Source of the DNA: Streptomyces wedmorensis
GTDB taxonomy: Bacteria; Actinomycetota; Actinomycetes; Streptomycetales; Streptomycetaceae
Assembly (NCBI RefSeq): GCF_000716445.1
Contig: NZ_JNWK01000011.1
Location: 92,939-156,938 of the forward strand
Reading direction: 5' to 3'
Length of the DNA stretch: 64,000 nucleotides
Both the position numbers and the translations under genes were made by a program. The notes beneath the pieces were generated by a model. The model saw nothing but the letters and a program-made list of their open reading frames with translations, was not told the origin of the DNA and did no database searches. Positions 56,156 to 64,000 of the stretch are shown piece by piece (position 1 is the stretch's first letter; the number at the start of each line of letters is the position of its first letter).

Positions 56156-58510
56156 ATGACCCTCTGCACCCCTGCCCGCACGACCACCCGCCCCCGAGTC
56201 CAGCGGCCCCACAGTCCGCCGGACGGACCGCGCCGCTTCCGCATCACCGGCGCCGACCTGTCCGCCTCGGTCGCCGTCTTCCTGATCGCACTGCCCCTCT
56301 CGCTGGGCATCGCACTCGCCACCGGAGCCCCGCTCCAGTCCGGACTCGTCGCGGCCGCCGTCGGCGGCATCGTGGCCGGCCGGTTCGGCGGCTCCCCGCT
56401 CCAGGTGAGCGGCCCCGCCGCCGGCCTCACCGTCGTGACCGCCGAGCTCATCCAGCTGTACGGCTGGCGCACCACCTGCGCCATCACCGTCCTCGCGGGA
56501 CTCGCCCAACTCGGCCTCTCCGCCCTGCGAGTGGCCCGCTCCGCGCTCGCCGTCTCACCCGCCATCGTGCACGGCATGCTGGCCGGCATCGGCGTCACCA
56601 TCGCCCTCGCACAGCTCCACATCGTGCTCGGCGGCACCCCCCAGAGCTCCGCCGTGGACAACGCCCTCGGTCTGCCTTCCCAGTTGGCGCACGTCCACCC
56701 GGCCGCGCTCGCCATCAGCGCCCTCACCGTCGCCGCACTGCTCTGCTGGCCCCGGCTGCCTGGCCGGGCGGGGCGGCTCGCGCGGAAGGTCCCGGCCGCG
56801 CTCGTCGCGGTGGCCGGGGCGACGGCGGTGGCGGCGTTCGCCGGACTCTCCGTGCCCCGGGTCGACCTGCCGTCCTGGAGCAGTCACGCCCTGCCGGGGC
56901 TGCCCGAGGGTCCGGCCCTCGGCATCGCGGCCGGCGTTCTCACGATCACGCTGGTCACCAGCGTGCAGTCGCTGCTCTCCGCCGTCGCGGTCGACAAGCT
57001 CGTCGCCGCCCGCCCGGGCGGCGCCCAGGGCGTCCCGCGTTCGTCGCTCGACCGCGAACTCGCCGGCCAGGGCGCGGCGAACCTGCTGTCGGGCGCGCTC
57101 GGCGGACTGCCTGTCGCCGGCGTGGCGGTCCGCAGTGTCGCCAACGTGTCGGCGGGTGCGGTGAGTCGGGCCTCGACCATGCTGCACGGCCTGTGGATCG
57201 TGCTCGCGGCCCTGCTGCTCGTGCCGCTGCTCGACCTGATCCCGCTGCCCGCGCTCGCCGCCCTCGTCATGGTGGTCGGCATCCAGATGGTCAGCATCAC
57301 CCACATCCGTACGGTCACCCGCCACCGCGAGGTCGTCGTCTACGCGGTGACGCTGACGGGTGTCGTCCTCATCGGCCTCCTGGAGGGCGTCGCGCTCGGC
57401 ATCGCCGTGGCCATCGCGGTGGCCCTGCACCGGCTCACGCGCACCCGCATCACCCAGGAGGAGCGGGACGGGCGCCAGCTGCTGCGCGTGCGGGGCCAGC
57501 TGACCTTCCTCGCCGTTCCCCGGTTGAGCCGGGCCCTGCACCAACTGCCCCACGGATCGGACGTGGTGGTGGAGCTGGACGGCTCCTTCATGGACCACGC
57601 GGCCTACGAGACGCTGAGCGACTGGACCACCGGGCACCTCGCCCACGGCGGCACGGTCGAGACGACCGGCCCCGCCGGCGTCCGGATCGCCGACCCCGCC
57701 CCGGCCACCGCCTCCGCCTCTCACCCCTGCTGCCGCCCGTGGACCCCCTGGCACAACCACCAGTGCGGGGAGCGGCCGGTCGAGCCGGCCGAGAGCGACG
57801 CTCCCGAGCGGACGAAGGGGCTCCACCTGGCGAGCGGCATCGGCAAGTTCCAGCGGAACACCGCCCCGCTCGTCCGGGACGAGCTCGCGCGACTCGCCCG
57901 GGAGGGCCAGCGCCCCTCGCAGCTGTTCCTGACCTGCGCCGACTCCCGCCTCGTCACCAGCATGATCACGTCGAGCGGCCCCGGCGACCTGTTCACCGTG
58001 CGCAACGTCGGCAACCTCGTCCCGCTGCCGGGAGAGGAAAGCGGGGACGACTCGGTGGCGGCGGCGATCGAGTACGCCGTGGACGTGCTCCGGGTCGACT
58101 CGATCACGGTCTGCGGCCACTCCGGCTGCGGCGCGATGCAGGCCCTGCTCAACGCCGGACCCGACGATCCGCCGACGCCGCTCCGCCGCTGGCTGCGCCA
58201 CGGCCGGCCCAGCCTGGAGCGGATGGCGAGCCGGAGACACGCCTGGGCCCGGATCTCCGGGCGCCTGCCGGCCGACGCGGTCGAGCAGCTCTGCCTGACC
58301 AACGTGGTCCAGCAGCTGGAGCACCTGCGGGCGTACGAGCCGGTGGCGCGCCGTCTGGCCGACGGGACGCTCACGCTGCACGGCGTGTACTTCCACGTGG
58401 GCGAGGCGCAGGCCTATCTGCTCGCCGACGCGGACGAGGTCCACAGCTACGACGACGTCTTCACGCAGGTCATGCCGACGGGCCACCGCGAGCCGGCCCG
58501 AGCCTCCTGA
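56156..58510 (+). CDS. SulP-type anion transporter fused to beta-carbonic anhydrase
   Basis: A protein of 784 residues. Residues about 30-430 are a SulP/SLC26 transporter with about 10-12 helices (SASVAVFLIALPLSLGIALA, GSPLQVSGPAAGLTVV). Residues about 440-520 are a reduced STAS-like segment. Residues about 555-780 are a beta-carbonic anhydrase with TCADSRLVTSMI (Cys and Asp near 594-596) and CGHSGCGAM (His and Cys near 652-656), which is the full zinc ligand set. Such fusions are thought to be bicarbonate transporters that interconvert CO2 and bicarbonate at the membrane. GGAGGAG precedes ATG 56156. The AT-richer upstream region (about 56015-56090) likely holds the promoter. Confidence 0.92.
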   Translation: MTLCTPARTTTRPRVQRPHSPPDGPRRFRITGADLSASVAVFLIALPLSLGIALATGAPLQSGLVAAAVGGIVAGRFGGSPLQVSGPAAGLTVVTAELIQLYGWRTTCAITVLAGLAQLGLSALRVARSALAVSPAIVHGMLAGIGVTIALAQLHIVLGGTPQSSAVDNALGLPSQLAHVHPAALAISALTVAALLCWPRLPGRAGRLARKVPAALVAVAGATAVAAFAGLSVPRVDLPSWSSHALPGLPEGPALGIAAGVLTITLVTSVQSLLSAVAVDKLVAARPGGAQGVPRSSLDRELAGQGAANLLSGALGGLPVAGVAVRSVANVSAGAVSRASTMLHGLWIVLAALLLVPLLDLIPLPALAALVMVVGIQMVSITHIRTVTRHREVVVYAVTLTGVVLIGLLEGVALGIAVAIAVALHRLTRTRITQEERDGRQLLRVRGQLTFLAVPRLSRALHQLPHGSDVVVELDGSFMDHAAYETLSDWTTGHLAHGGTVETTGPAGVRIADPAPATASASHPCCRPWTPWHNHQCGERPVEPAESDAPERTKGLHLASGIGKFQRNTAPLVRDELARLAREGQRPSQLFLTCADSRLVTSMITSSGPGDLFTVRNVGNLVPLPGEESGDDSVAAAIEYAVDVLRVDSITVCGHSGCGAMQALLNAGPDDPPTPLRRWLRHGRPSLERMASRRHAWARISGRLPADAVEQLCLTNVVQQLEHLRAYEPVARRLADGTLTLHGVYFHVGEAQAYLLADADEVHSYDDVFTQVMPTGHREPARAS

Positions 58511-58643
58511 ACCCGGCCGACGCGCGTGGACCGGGGCCGGCTCCGCGCGTTCACCCCGCGCGCGCGAATCCGGTCGGCCGACGCGGCCCCCCTTTCGCGC
58601 CCGCGCGTCCTGAACCATCGGCTCCGGCCGTCCGTGAGACTGT

Positions 58644-58681
58644 GTGGCCCCTTCTCCCACCGCTCGGGAAGAAGGGGCCAC
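58644..58681 (+). terminator. Hairpin terminator after the SulP-carbonic anhydrase gene
   Basis: A 12-bp stem GTGGCCCCTTCT pairing with AGAAGGGGCCAC around a 14-nt loop lies 134 bp beyond the stop and about 125 bp before the acetyl-CoA synthetase start. No T tract. Confidence 0.68.
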
Positions 58682-58806
58682 CGCACGCCTGACGCCTCAC
58701 AGGTCTAAACCAATTGTCCGGATGCTCTTGTCACCCGGGCATCTGACTGGTGAGCTATGACGCGGGACACACACGTACAGAGGACGCCCTGGGAAAGGGA
58801 GATGTC

Positions 58807-60762
58807 GTGAGCAACGAAAGCCTGGCCAATCTGCTCCGGGAAGAGCGCCGCTTCGCGCCGCCCGCCGAGCTGGCCGCGCACGCCAACGTGACGGCGGAGG
58901 CGTACGAGCAGGCCAAGGCGGACAGGCTGGGCTTCTGGGCCGAGCAGGCCAAGCGCCTGACCTGGGCCACCGAGCCGACCGAGACCCTCGACTGGTCGAA
59001 CCCGCCGTTCGCCAAGTGGTTCGCGGACGGCGAGCTGAACGTCGCGTACAACTGCGTCGACCGGCACGTCGAGGCCGGCCTCGGCGACCGGGTCGCCATC
59101 CACTTCGAGGGCGAGCCCGGCGACAGCCGCGCGATCACCTACGCCGAGCTCAAGGACGAGGTCTCCAAGGCCGCCAACGCCCTGACCGAGCTGGGCGTCC
59201 GCAAGGGCGACCGGGTCGCCGTCTACCTGCCGATGATCCCCGAGGCGGCCGTCACGATGCTGGCCTGCGCCCGCGTCGGCGCCGCCCACTCGGTGGTCTT
59301 CGGCGGCTTCTCGGCCGACGCCGTGGCCTCCCGCATCCAGGACGCCGACGCCAAGGTGGTCGTCACCGCCGACGGCGGCTACCGCCGCGGCAAGCCGAGC
59401 GCCCTGAAGCCGGCCATCGACGAGGCCGTCGCCAAGTGCCCGCAGGTCGAGCACGTCCTCGTGGTCCGCCGTACGGGCCAGGACACCGCCTTCACCGAGG
59501 GCCGCGACGTGTGGTGGGACGACATCGTCGCCCGCCAGTCCGCGGAGCACACCCCGGAGGCCTTCGACGCGGAGCACCCGCTCTTCATCCTCTACACCTC
59601 CGGCACCACGGGTAAGCCGAAGGGCATCCTGCACACCTCCGGCGGCTACCTCACCCAGGCCGCGTACACCCACCACGCCGTCTTCGACCTCAAGCCGGAG
59701 ACCGACGTCTACTGGTGCACCGCCGACATCGGCTGGGTCACCGGCCACTCGTACATCGTCTACGGCCCGCTGGCCAACGGCGCGACGCAGGTCATGTACG
59801 AGGGCACCCCGGACACCCCGCACCAGGGCCGGGTCTTCGAGATCGTGCAGAAGTACGGCGTGACGATCCTCTACACGGCGCCGACGCTGATCCGCACGTT
59901 CATGAAGTGGGGCGACGACATCCCCGCGAAGTTCGACCTCTCCAGCCTCCGCGTCCTGGGCTCGGTCGGCGAGCCGATCAACCCCGAGGCCTGGGTCTGG
60001 TACCGGGAGCACATCGGTGCGAACAAGTGCCCGATCGTGGACACCTGGTGGCAGACCGAGACCGGCGCGATGATGCTGTCGCCGCTGCCGGGCGTCACCG
60101 AGACCAAGCCGGGCTCGGCCCAGCGCGCCCTGCCGGGCATCGCCGCGACCGTCGTCGACGACGAGGCCAACGAGGTGCCGAACGGCGGCGGTGGCTACCT
60201 GGTCCTCACCGAGCCGTGGCCGTCGATGCTCCGCACGATCTGGGGCGACGACCAGCGCTACATCGACACGTACTGGTCCCGCTTCGAGGGCAAGTACTTC
60301 GCCGGCGACGGCGCGAAGAAGGACGAGGACGGCGACATCTGGCTGCTCGGCCGCGTCGACGACGTCATGCTCGTCTCGGGCCACAACATCTCGACGACCG
60401 AGGTCGAGTCCGCCCTGGTCTCGCACCCGTCCGTCGCCGAGGCGGCCGTCGTCGGCGCCGCCGACGAGACGACCGGTCAGGCCATCGTCGCCTTCGTGAT
60501 CCTGCGCGGCACGGCGAGCCAGGACGAGAGCCTCGTCGCCGACCTGCGCAACCACGTGGGTGCCACGCTCGGCCCGATCGCCAAGCCGAAGCGGATCCTG
60601 CCGGTGGCGGAGCTGCCCAAGACCCGCTCGGGCAAGATCATGCGCCGTCTGCTGCGCGACGTGGCGGAGAACCGGGAGCTCGGCGACGTCACCACGCTGA
60701 CGGACTCCTCGGTCATGTCGCTCATCCAGACCCAGCTGCCGGACGCCCCCAGCGAGGACTGA
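58807..60762 (+). CDS. acsA: Acetyl-CoA synthetase (AMP-forming)
   Basis: A protein of 651 residues. It has the adenylation P-loop YTSGTTGKPKG (near 262), the WWQTETGA motif, YFAGDGAKKDEDGDIWLLGR and the C-terminal PKTRSGKIMRR whose Lys (near 609) is the acetylation site that controls these enzymes. It makes acetyl-CoA from acetate, ATP and CoA via acetyl-AMP. GTG at 58807 follows AGGGAG. Sequence upstream (58682-58750) contains TTGTCC and TTGTCAC words that may be promoter elements. Confidence 0.96.
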   Translation: MSNESLANLLREERRFAPPAELAAHANVTAEAYEQAKADRLGFWAEQAKRLTWATEPTETLDWSNPPFAKWFADGELNVAYNCVDRHVEAGLGDRVAIHFEGEPGDSRAITYAELKDEVSKAANALTELGVRKGDRVAVYLPMIPEAAVTMLACARVGAAHSVVFGGFSADAVASRIQDADAKVVVTADGGYRRGKPSALKPAIDEAVAKCPQVEHVLVVRRTGQDTAFTEGRDVWWDDIVARQSAEHTPEAFDAEHPLFILYTSGTTGKPKGILHTSGGYLTQAAYTHHAVFDLKPETDVYWCTADIGWVTGHSYIVYGPLANGATQVMYEGTPDTPHQGRVFEIVQKYGVTILYTAPTLIRTFMKWGDDIPAKFDLSSLRVLGSVGEPINPEAWVWYREHIGANKCPIVDTWWQTETGAMMLSPLPGVTETKPGSAQRALPGIAATVVDDEANEVPNGGGGYLVLTEPWPSMLRTIWGDDQRYIDTYWSRFEGKYFAGDGAKKDEDGDIWLLGRVDDVMLVSGHNISTTEVESALVSHPSVAEAAVVGAADETTGQAIVAFVILRGTASQDESLVADLRNHVGATLGPIAKPKRILPVAELPKTRSGKIMRRLLRDVAENRELGDVTTLTDSSVMSLIQTQLPDAPSED

Positions 60763-60780
60763 GCCACAGCGCCGTACGAC

Positions 60781-60821
60781 GTGAGCGCCCGCCCCGAAAC
60801 CGCTTCGGGGCGGGCGCTCAC
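60781..60821. terminator. Strong terminator after acsA
   Basis: A perfect 18-bp stem (GTGAGCGCCCGCCCCGAA pairing with TTCGGGGCGGGCGCTCAC) with a 5-nt loop begins 18 bp after the stop. Confidence 0.88.
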
Positions 60822-61003
60822 GCGTCCCGCCCATCCGACGGGACGAAAGGGGTCAATCTCCTTAAAGTGGATCTCGCCGGACACAACCCACGCTCGTTAG
60901 GTAAGGTAAGGACCGCGTCAGGAACGCGACAGGAAAACCTAGGTGAGCCGGGAAGTCTGGTCGGCATGTGCTTCGCCCTGCCTGCCCGACGGAGGTCTCC
61001 CAC

Positions 61004-62395
61004 GTGTCTGCGCCCACCGACCGCAAGTTCCTCGGCCTGCTGTCCCTGCCCGAGCGGCGGTACATCGCCGACGCCCTGCGCGCCGAGACCGTCGGCGGCG
61101 TGCTCCTGCTCCTCGCCGCCGTCGTCGCCCTCGTCTGGGCGAACTCCCCGCTGAGCGCGAGCTACGAGTCGGTCAGCGACTTCCACATAGGCCCGGCCGC
61201 CCTCGGCCTCGACCTGTCGGTCCAGCACTGGGCCGCCGACGGACTCCTCGCGATCTTCTTCTTCGTCGCGGGCATCGAACTCAAGCGCGAGCTCGTCGCG
61301 GGCGAGCTGCGCGACCCCCGCGCCGCCGCGCTCCCCGTGGTCGCCGCGCTCTGCGGCATGGCCGCGCCCGCCCTCGTCTACGCCCTGGTCAACGCCATCG
61401 GCGACGGCTCGATGGACGGCTGGGCCGTGCCCACCGCCACCGACATCGCGTTCGCGCTCGCCGTCCTCGCCGTCATCGGCGCCTCGCTGCCGTCCGCGCT
61501 GCGCGCCTTCCTGCTGACCCTCGCCGTCGTCGACGACCTCTTCGCGATCCTGATCATCGCGATCTTCTTCACCAGCGACCTGGACTTCGCCGCGCTCGGG
61601 GGCGCCGTCGCCGGCCTCGTCGTCTTCTGGCTGCTGCTCCGCAAGGGCGTCCGCGGCTGGTACGTGTACGTGCCGCTGGCCCTGGTCATCTGGGGCCTGA
61701 TGTACAACAGCGGCGTCCACGCCACCATCGCCGGCGTCGCCATGGGCCTGATGCTGCGCTGCACCACCCGGGAGGGCGAGGAACACTCCCCCGGCGAGCA
61801 CATCGAGCACCTGGTGCGCCCGGTCTCGGCCGGCCTCGCCGTCCCCCTCTTCGCGCTCTTCTCCGCCGGCGTGAGCGTCTCCGGCGGCGCGCTCCGCGAC
61901 GTCTTCACCCAGCCGGTCACCCTCGGCGTCGTGCTCGGCCTCGTCGTCGGCAAGGCGGTCGGCATCTTCGGCGGCACCTGGCTCACCGCCCGGTTCACCC
62001 GTGCGGAGCTCAACCCCGACCTGTCGTGGCCGGACGTGTTCGCCGTCTCCACGCTCGCCGGGATCGGCTTCACGGTCTCGCTCCTGATCGGCGAACTCGC
62101 CTTCGCCGGGGACGCCGTCCTCACCGACGAGGTGAAGGCCGCGGTCCTGATCGGCTCGCTCATCGCCGCCGTGCTCGCCTCGATCCTGCTGAAGCTGCGG
62201 GTCCGGAAGTACCAGGCGCTCTGCGCCGACGAGGAGCGCGACGACGACCACGACGGCATCCCCGACATCTACGAGCAGGGCAATCCGGAGTACCACCTCC
62301 GGATGGCGGAGATCTACGAGAAGAAGGCCGCCGAACACAGGGAGCGCGCCCAACTGGCGGGGGCATCGCGCGACGGGACCGACCGTCCGGCATGA
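61004..62395 (+). CDS. nhaA: Na+/H+ antiporter NhaA
   Basis: A protein of 463 residues with 11-12 membrane helices. The ion-binding pair VVDDLFAI lies near 175-182, and the NhaA signatures FFFVAGIELKRELVAGEL, VPTATDIAFALAVL and GIGFTVSLLIGELAF are present. It exchanges sodium for protons at alkaline pH. The C-terminal cytoplasmic tail of about 60 residues contains RDDDHDGIPDIYEQG, which resembles a calcium-binding Asp loop. GTG at 61004 has GGAGG eight bases upstream. The 240-bp leader carries AGGTAAGG direct repeats near 60897-60911. Confidence 0.93.
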   Translation: MSAPTDRKFLGLLSLPERRYIADALRAETVGGVLLLLAAVVALVWANSPLSASYESVSDFHIGPAALGLDLSVQHWAADGLLAIFFFVAGIELKRELVAGELRDPRAAALPVVAALCGMAAPALVYALVNAIGDGSMDGWAVPTATDIAFALAVLAVIGASLPSALRAFLLTLAVVDDLFAILIIAIFFTSDLDFAALGGAVAGLVVFWLLLRKGVRGWYVYVPLALVIWGLMYNSGVHATIAGVAMGLMLRCTTREGEEHSPGEHIEHLVRPVSAGLAVPLFALFSAGVSVSGGALRDVFTQPVTLGVVLGLVVGKAVGIFGGTWLTARFTRAELNPDLSWPDVFAVSTLAGIGFTVSLLIGELAFAGDAVLTDEVKAAVLIGSLIAAVLASILLKLRVRKYQALCADEERDDDHDGIPDIYEQGNPEYHLRMAEIYEKKAAEHRERAQLAGASRDGTDRPA

Positions 62396-62469
62396 TCTGA
62401 CTCGGACCGTAGATGAGGACTCGCACCGTGAAGAGAACCTCGGACCGCAGAAGAGAAGAGGGAGCAGCG

Positions 62470-62955
62470 ATGAGCGACCCGTTCAACGGAACCGACCGCA
62501 GCCTCGGCCAGCTGGTCGCCTCGGCTACCGCCGAGATGTCCGCGCTGGTGCACGACGAGATCGCCCTGGCCAAGGCCGAGATCCGACAGGACGTCAAGCG
62601 CGGGGCCATCGGCAGCGCGGCGGGCATCGCGGCCGCCGTGGTGCTGCTCTTTTCGCTGCCGATGCTCAGCTTCGCGCTCGCGTACGCCATCAACACCTGG
62701 ACCGGCGGGCACAACGGCAACGGGGGCTGGAACCTCGTCTGGTGCTTCCTGCTGTCCTTCACCTTCAACGTGCTGGTCGCGGGGCTGCTCGGGCTGATCG
62801 CGTACGCCAAGTTCAAGAAGGTCAAGCCGCCGGAGAAGTCCATCGCCTCCGCCAAGCAGACGGCGGCGATCATGCAGAACGCGAAGCCGCACCCCCGTCC
62901 GGCGCAGAGGCCGGCGCTGGAGAAGGCCTCGTCTGTGGCACGCTCGTCCGTATGA
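62470..62955 (+). CDS. Phage-holin-3_6-like membrane protein
   Basis: A protein of 161 residues. An amphipathic N-terminus (LGQLVASATAEMSALVHDEIALAKAEI) is followed by two membrane helices (about 52-76 and 89-113) and a basic, Pro/Ala-rich tail. This matches the actinobacterial 'phage holin family' proteins that are chromosomal and not prophage-linked. It overlaps the hydrolase start by ATGA, so the two are coupled. Role unknown. Confidence 0.82.
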   Translation: MSDPFNGTDRSLGQLVASATAEMSALVHDEIALAKAEIRQDVKRGAIGSAAGIAAAVVLLFSLPMLSFALAYAINTWTGGHNGNGGWNLVWCFLLSFTFNVLVAGLLGLIAYAKFKKVKPPEKSIASAKQTAAIMQNAKPHPRPAQRPALEKASSVARSSV

Positions 62956-63887
62956 CCCTCCCCGAGAGCAGCAACGGCAACGCCGGGCCCGTACGGCTCG
63001 ACGGGCCGTGGACCCATCGCGATGTGGCGGCCAACGGCGCCCGTTTCCACATCGCCGAGATGGGCGACGGCCCGCTGGTGCTGCTCCTGCACGGCTTCCC
63101 GCAGTTCTGGTGGACCTGGCGCCACCAGCTGCCCGCCCTCGCCGAGGCGGGGTTCCGGGCCGTCGCGATGGACCTGCGCGGGGTGGGCGGCAGCGACCGC
63201 ACGCCCCGGGGTTACGACCCCGCCAACCTGGCCCTCGACATCACCGGTGTCGTCCGCTCCCTCGGCGAGCCCGACGCGGCGCTGGTCGGGCACGACCTGG
63301 GCGGCTACCTCGCGTGGACGGCGGCCGTGATGCGGCCCAAGCTGGTGCGCCGCCTGGTGGTCTCCTCGATGCCGCACCCGCGCCGCTGGCGTTCGGCGAT
63401 GCTGTCGGACTTCGCCCAGTCGCGGGCCGGCTCGCACATCTGGGGCTTCCAGCGGCCGTGGCTGCCGGAGCGTCAGCTCGTCGCGGACGACGCGGCGCTG
63501 GTGGGCGACTTGATCCGGGACTGGTCGGGGCCGAAGCCGGCCGACGACGACGCGATCGAGGTGTACCGGCGGGCGATGTGCGTCCCGTCGACGGCACACT
63601 GCTCGATCGAGCCGTACCGCTGGATGGTGCGGTCCCTCGCCCGCCCGGACGGCATCCAGTTCAACCGCCGCATGAAGAGGCCGGTACGGGTGCCGACGCT
63701 GCACCTGCACGGCTCGATGGACCCGGTGATGCGGACCCGCAGCGCGGCCGGTTCGGGAGAGTACGTGGAAGCGCCGTACCGCTGGCGGCTCTTCGACGGC
63801 CTCGGGCACTTCCCGCACGAGGAGGACCCGGTGGCCTTCTCCACGGAGCTCGTCAACTGGCTGAAGGACCCCGAGCCCGACCGCTGA
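62952..63887 (+). CDS. Alpha/beta hydrolase (epoxide hydrolase/haloalkane dehalogenase-like)
   Basis: A protein of 311 residues. The oxyanion motif HGFPQFWWTWRHQL lies near 51, the nucleophile elbow GHDLGG has Asp near 115, the acid loop lies around HGSMDPVM, and the catalytic His lies in GLGHFPHEED (near 285). An Asp nucleophile places it with epoxide hydrolases and dehalogenases, not esterases. HGFPQ is typical of epoxide hydrolases. It is translationally coupled to the holin-like gene. The natural substrate is unknown. Confidence 0.88.
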   Translation: MTLPESSNGNAGPVRLDGPWTHRDVAANGARFHIAEMGDGPLVLLLHGFPQFWWTWRHQLPALAEAGFRAVAMDLRGVGGSDRTPRGYDPANLALDITGVVRSLGEPDAALVGHDLGGYLAWTAAVMRPKLVRRLVVSSMPHPRRWRSAMLSDFAQSRAGSHIWGFQRPWLPERQLVADDAALVGDLIRDWSGPKPADDDAIEVYRRAMCVPSTAHCSIEPYRWMVRSLARPDGIQFNRRMKRPVRVPTLHLHGSMDPVMRTRSAAGSGEYVEAPYRWRLFDGLGHFPHEEDPVAFSTELVNWLKDPEPDR

Positions 63888-63951
63888 CGCACCCTCACCC
63901 GGGCCTAGTCTTCTGAGTCAGGAATTCTGTTCAGATGTATAGGCTTGCCCT

Positions 63952-64000
63952 ATGGCACGTACGGGGCGGCCGAAGGCCGAGTTGATCCTGTCGGATAAGG
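63952..64000 (+). mobile_element. Start of an IS630-family transposase gene (cut by window end)
   Basis: The last 49 bases open with ATG and read MARTGRPKAELILSDK, the usual N-terminus of Streptomyces IS630-type transposases. The AT-richer stretch just before it (about 63915-63950) differs from its surroundings and may hold the element's left end, but an inverted repeat cannot be confirmed without the other end. Confidence 0.7.

Noticed and set aside
60897..60949. DmdR/IdeR iron boxes upstream of nhaA (TTAGGTAAGG and CTAGGTGAGCC)
   Set aside because: Only single half-sites match the 19-bp consensus; the second half of each dyad is absent, and an antiporter is not an expected iron-regulated gene.
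62470..62955. Prophage remnant suggested by the holin-like protein
   Set aside because: No other phage genes lie near it. This holin-like family is a normal chromosomal gene in Actinobacteria and is coupled to an ordinary hydrolase gene.

Overview
The window is chromosomal DNA from a Streptomyces or a very close relative. G+C is very high throughout, with strong third-position G/C bias and frequent GTG or TTG starts. It carries developmental genes typical of the genus: BldG, its partner anti-sigma factor, a Lys/Ala-tailed TopA, a dTMP kinase fused to a transporter-like domain, and an actinobacterial Tad locus. From about 19 kb to the right end the gene order (holB, tmk, topA, hppA, anti-sigma/bldG, helicase, tad genes, ssd, HAD hydrolase, small RNA, acs, nhaA) resembles the conserved core of the S. 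coelicolor chromosome around SCO3540-SCO3564. That comparison is from memory, not from a search.

Layout. 1-6.4 kb: end of a histidine kinase/LuxR hybrid, a family A DNA polymerase, a SigE-type ECF sigma factor with a membrane partner, a DUF6479 protein and a SigJ-type ECF sigma factor whose C-terminal domain is split by a repeat-rich insert. 6.4-17.2 kb: an accessory block, nearly all on the minus strand, that looks like a compact biosynthetic cluster for N-N bond formation. It holds an N-hydroxylating monooxygenase, a stand-alone MetRS-like enzyme, a cupin, an FAD oxidase fused to a periplasmic-binding-protein-like domain, a DRE-TIM aldolase-like protein with an altered active site, a PNPOx-like flavoprotein, an APC transporter and a small secreted peptide. 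A LuxR-type regulator is divergent from it, and a tRNA-Thr gene marks its right edge. 17.3-26.1 kb: secreted S33 peptidase, holB, a two-component system and an FtsX-type ABC exporter whose promoter has a 32-nt near-palindrome. 26.2-39.4 kb: tmk, topA, an ABC-2 exporter, a methyltransferase with an ArsR-like regulator, and a lipoprotein. 39.6-46 kb: proton-pumping pyrophosphatase, the BldG switch and an MrfA-like helicase. 45.6-51 kb: a tightly overlapping Tad operon. 51-55.9 kb: HAD hydrolase, an Ms1/6S-like RNA, a degenerate Fic-fold protein, a CooC-like ATPase and a deacetylase-like lipoprotein. 56-64 kb: SulP-carbonic anhydrase fusion, acetyl-CoA synthetase, NhaA, a holin-like membrane protein, an alpha/beta hydrolase and the start of an IS630-type transposase.

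How the accessory cluster could work (inference from the s56-p1 and triacsin hydrazine pathways): the monooxygenase N-hydroxylates a lysine- or ornithine-type side chain, the MetRS-like enzyme esterifies that hydroxylamine with an activated amino acid, and the cupin rearranges the ester to an N-N bond. The FAD oxidase then oxidises the hydrazine to release a hydrazino acid. No NRPS, PKS or ATP-grasp gene is present, so the product is probably small. The most unusual parts are the binding-protein/oxidase fusion, the separate cupin and MetRS genes, and the secreted DTGWG peptide at the head of the operon.
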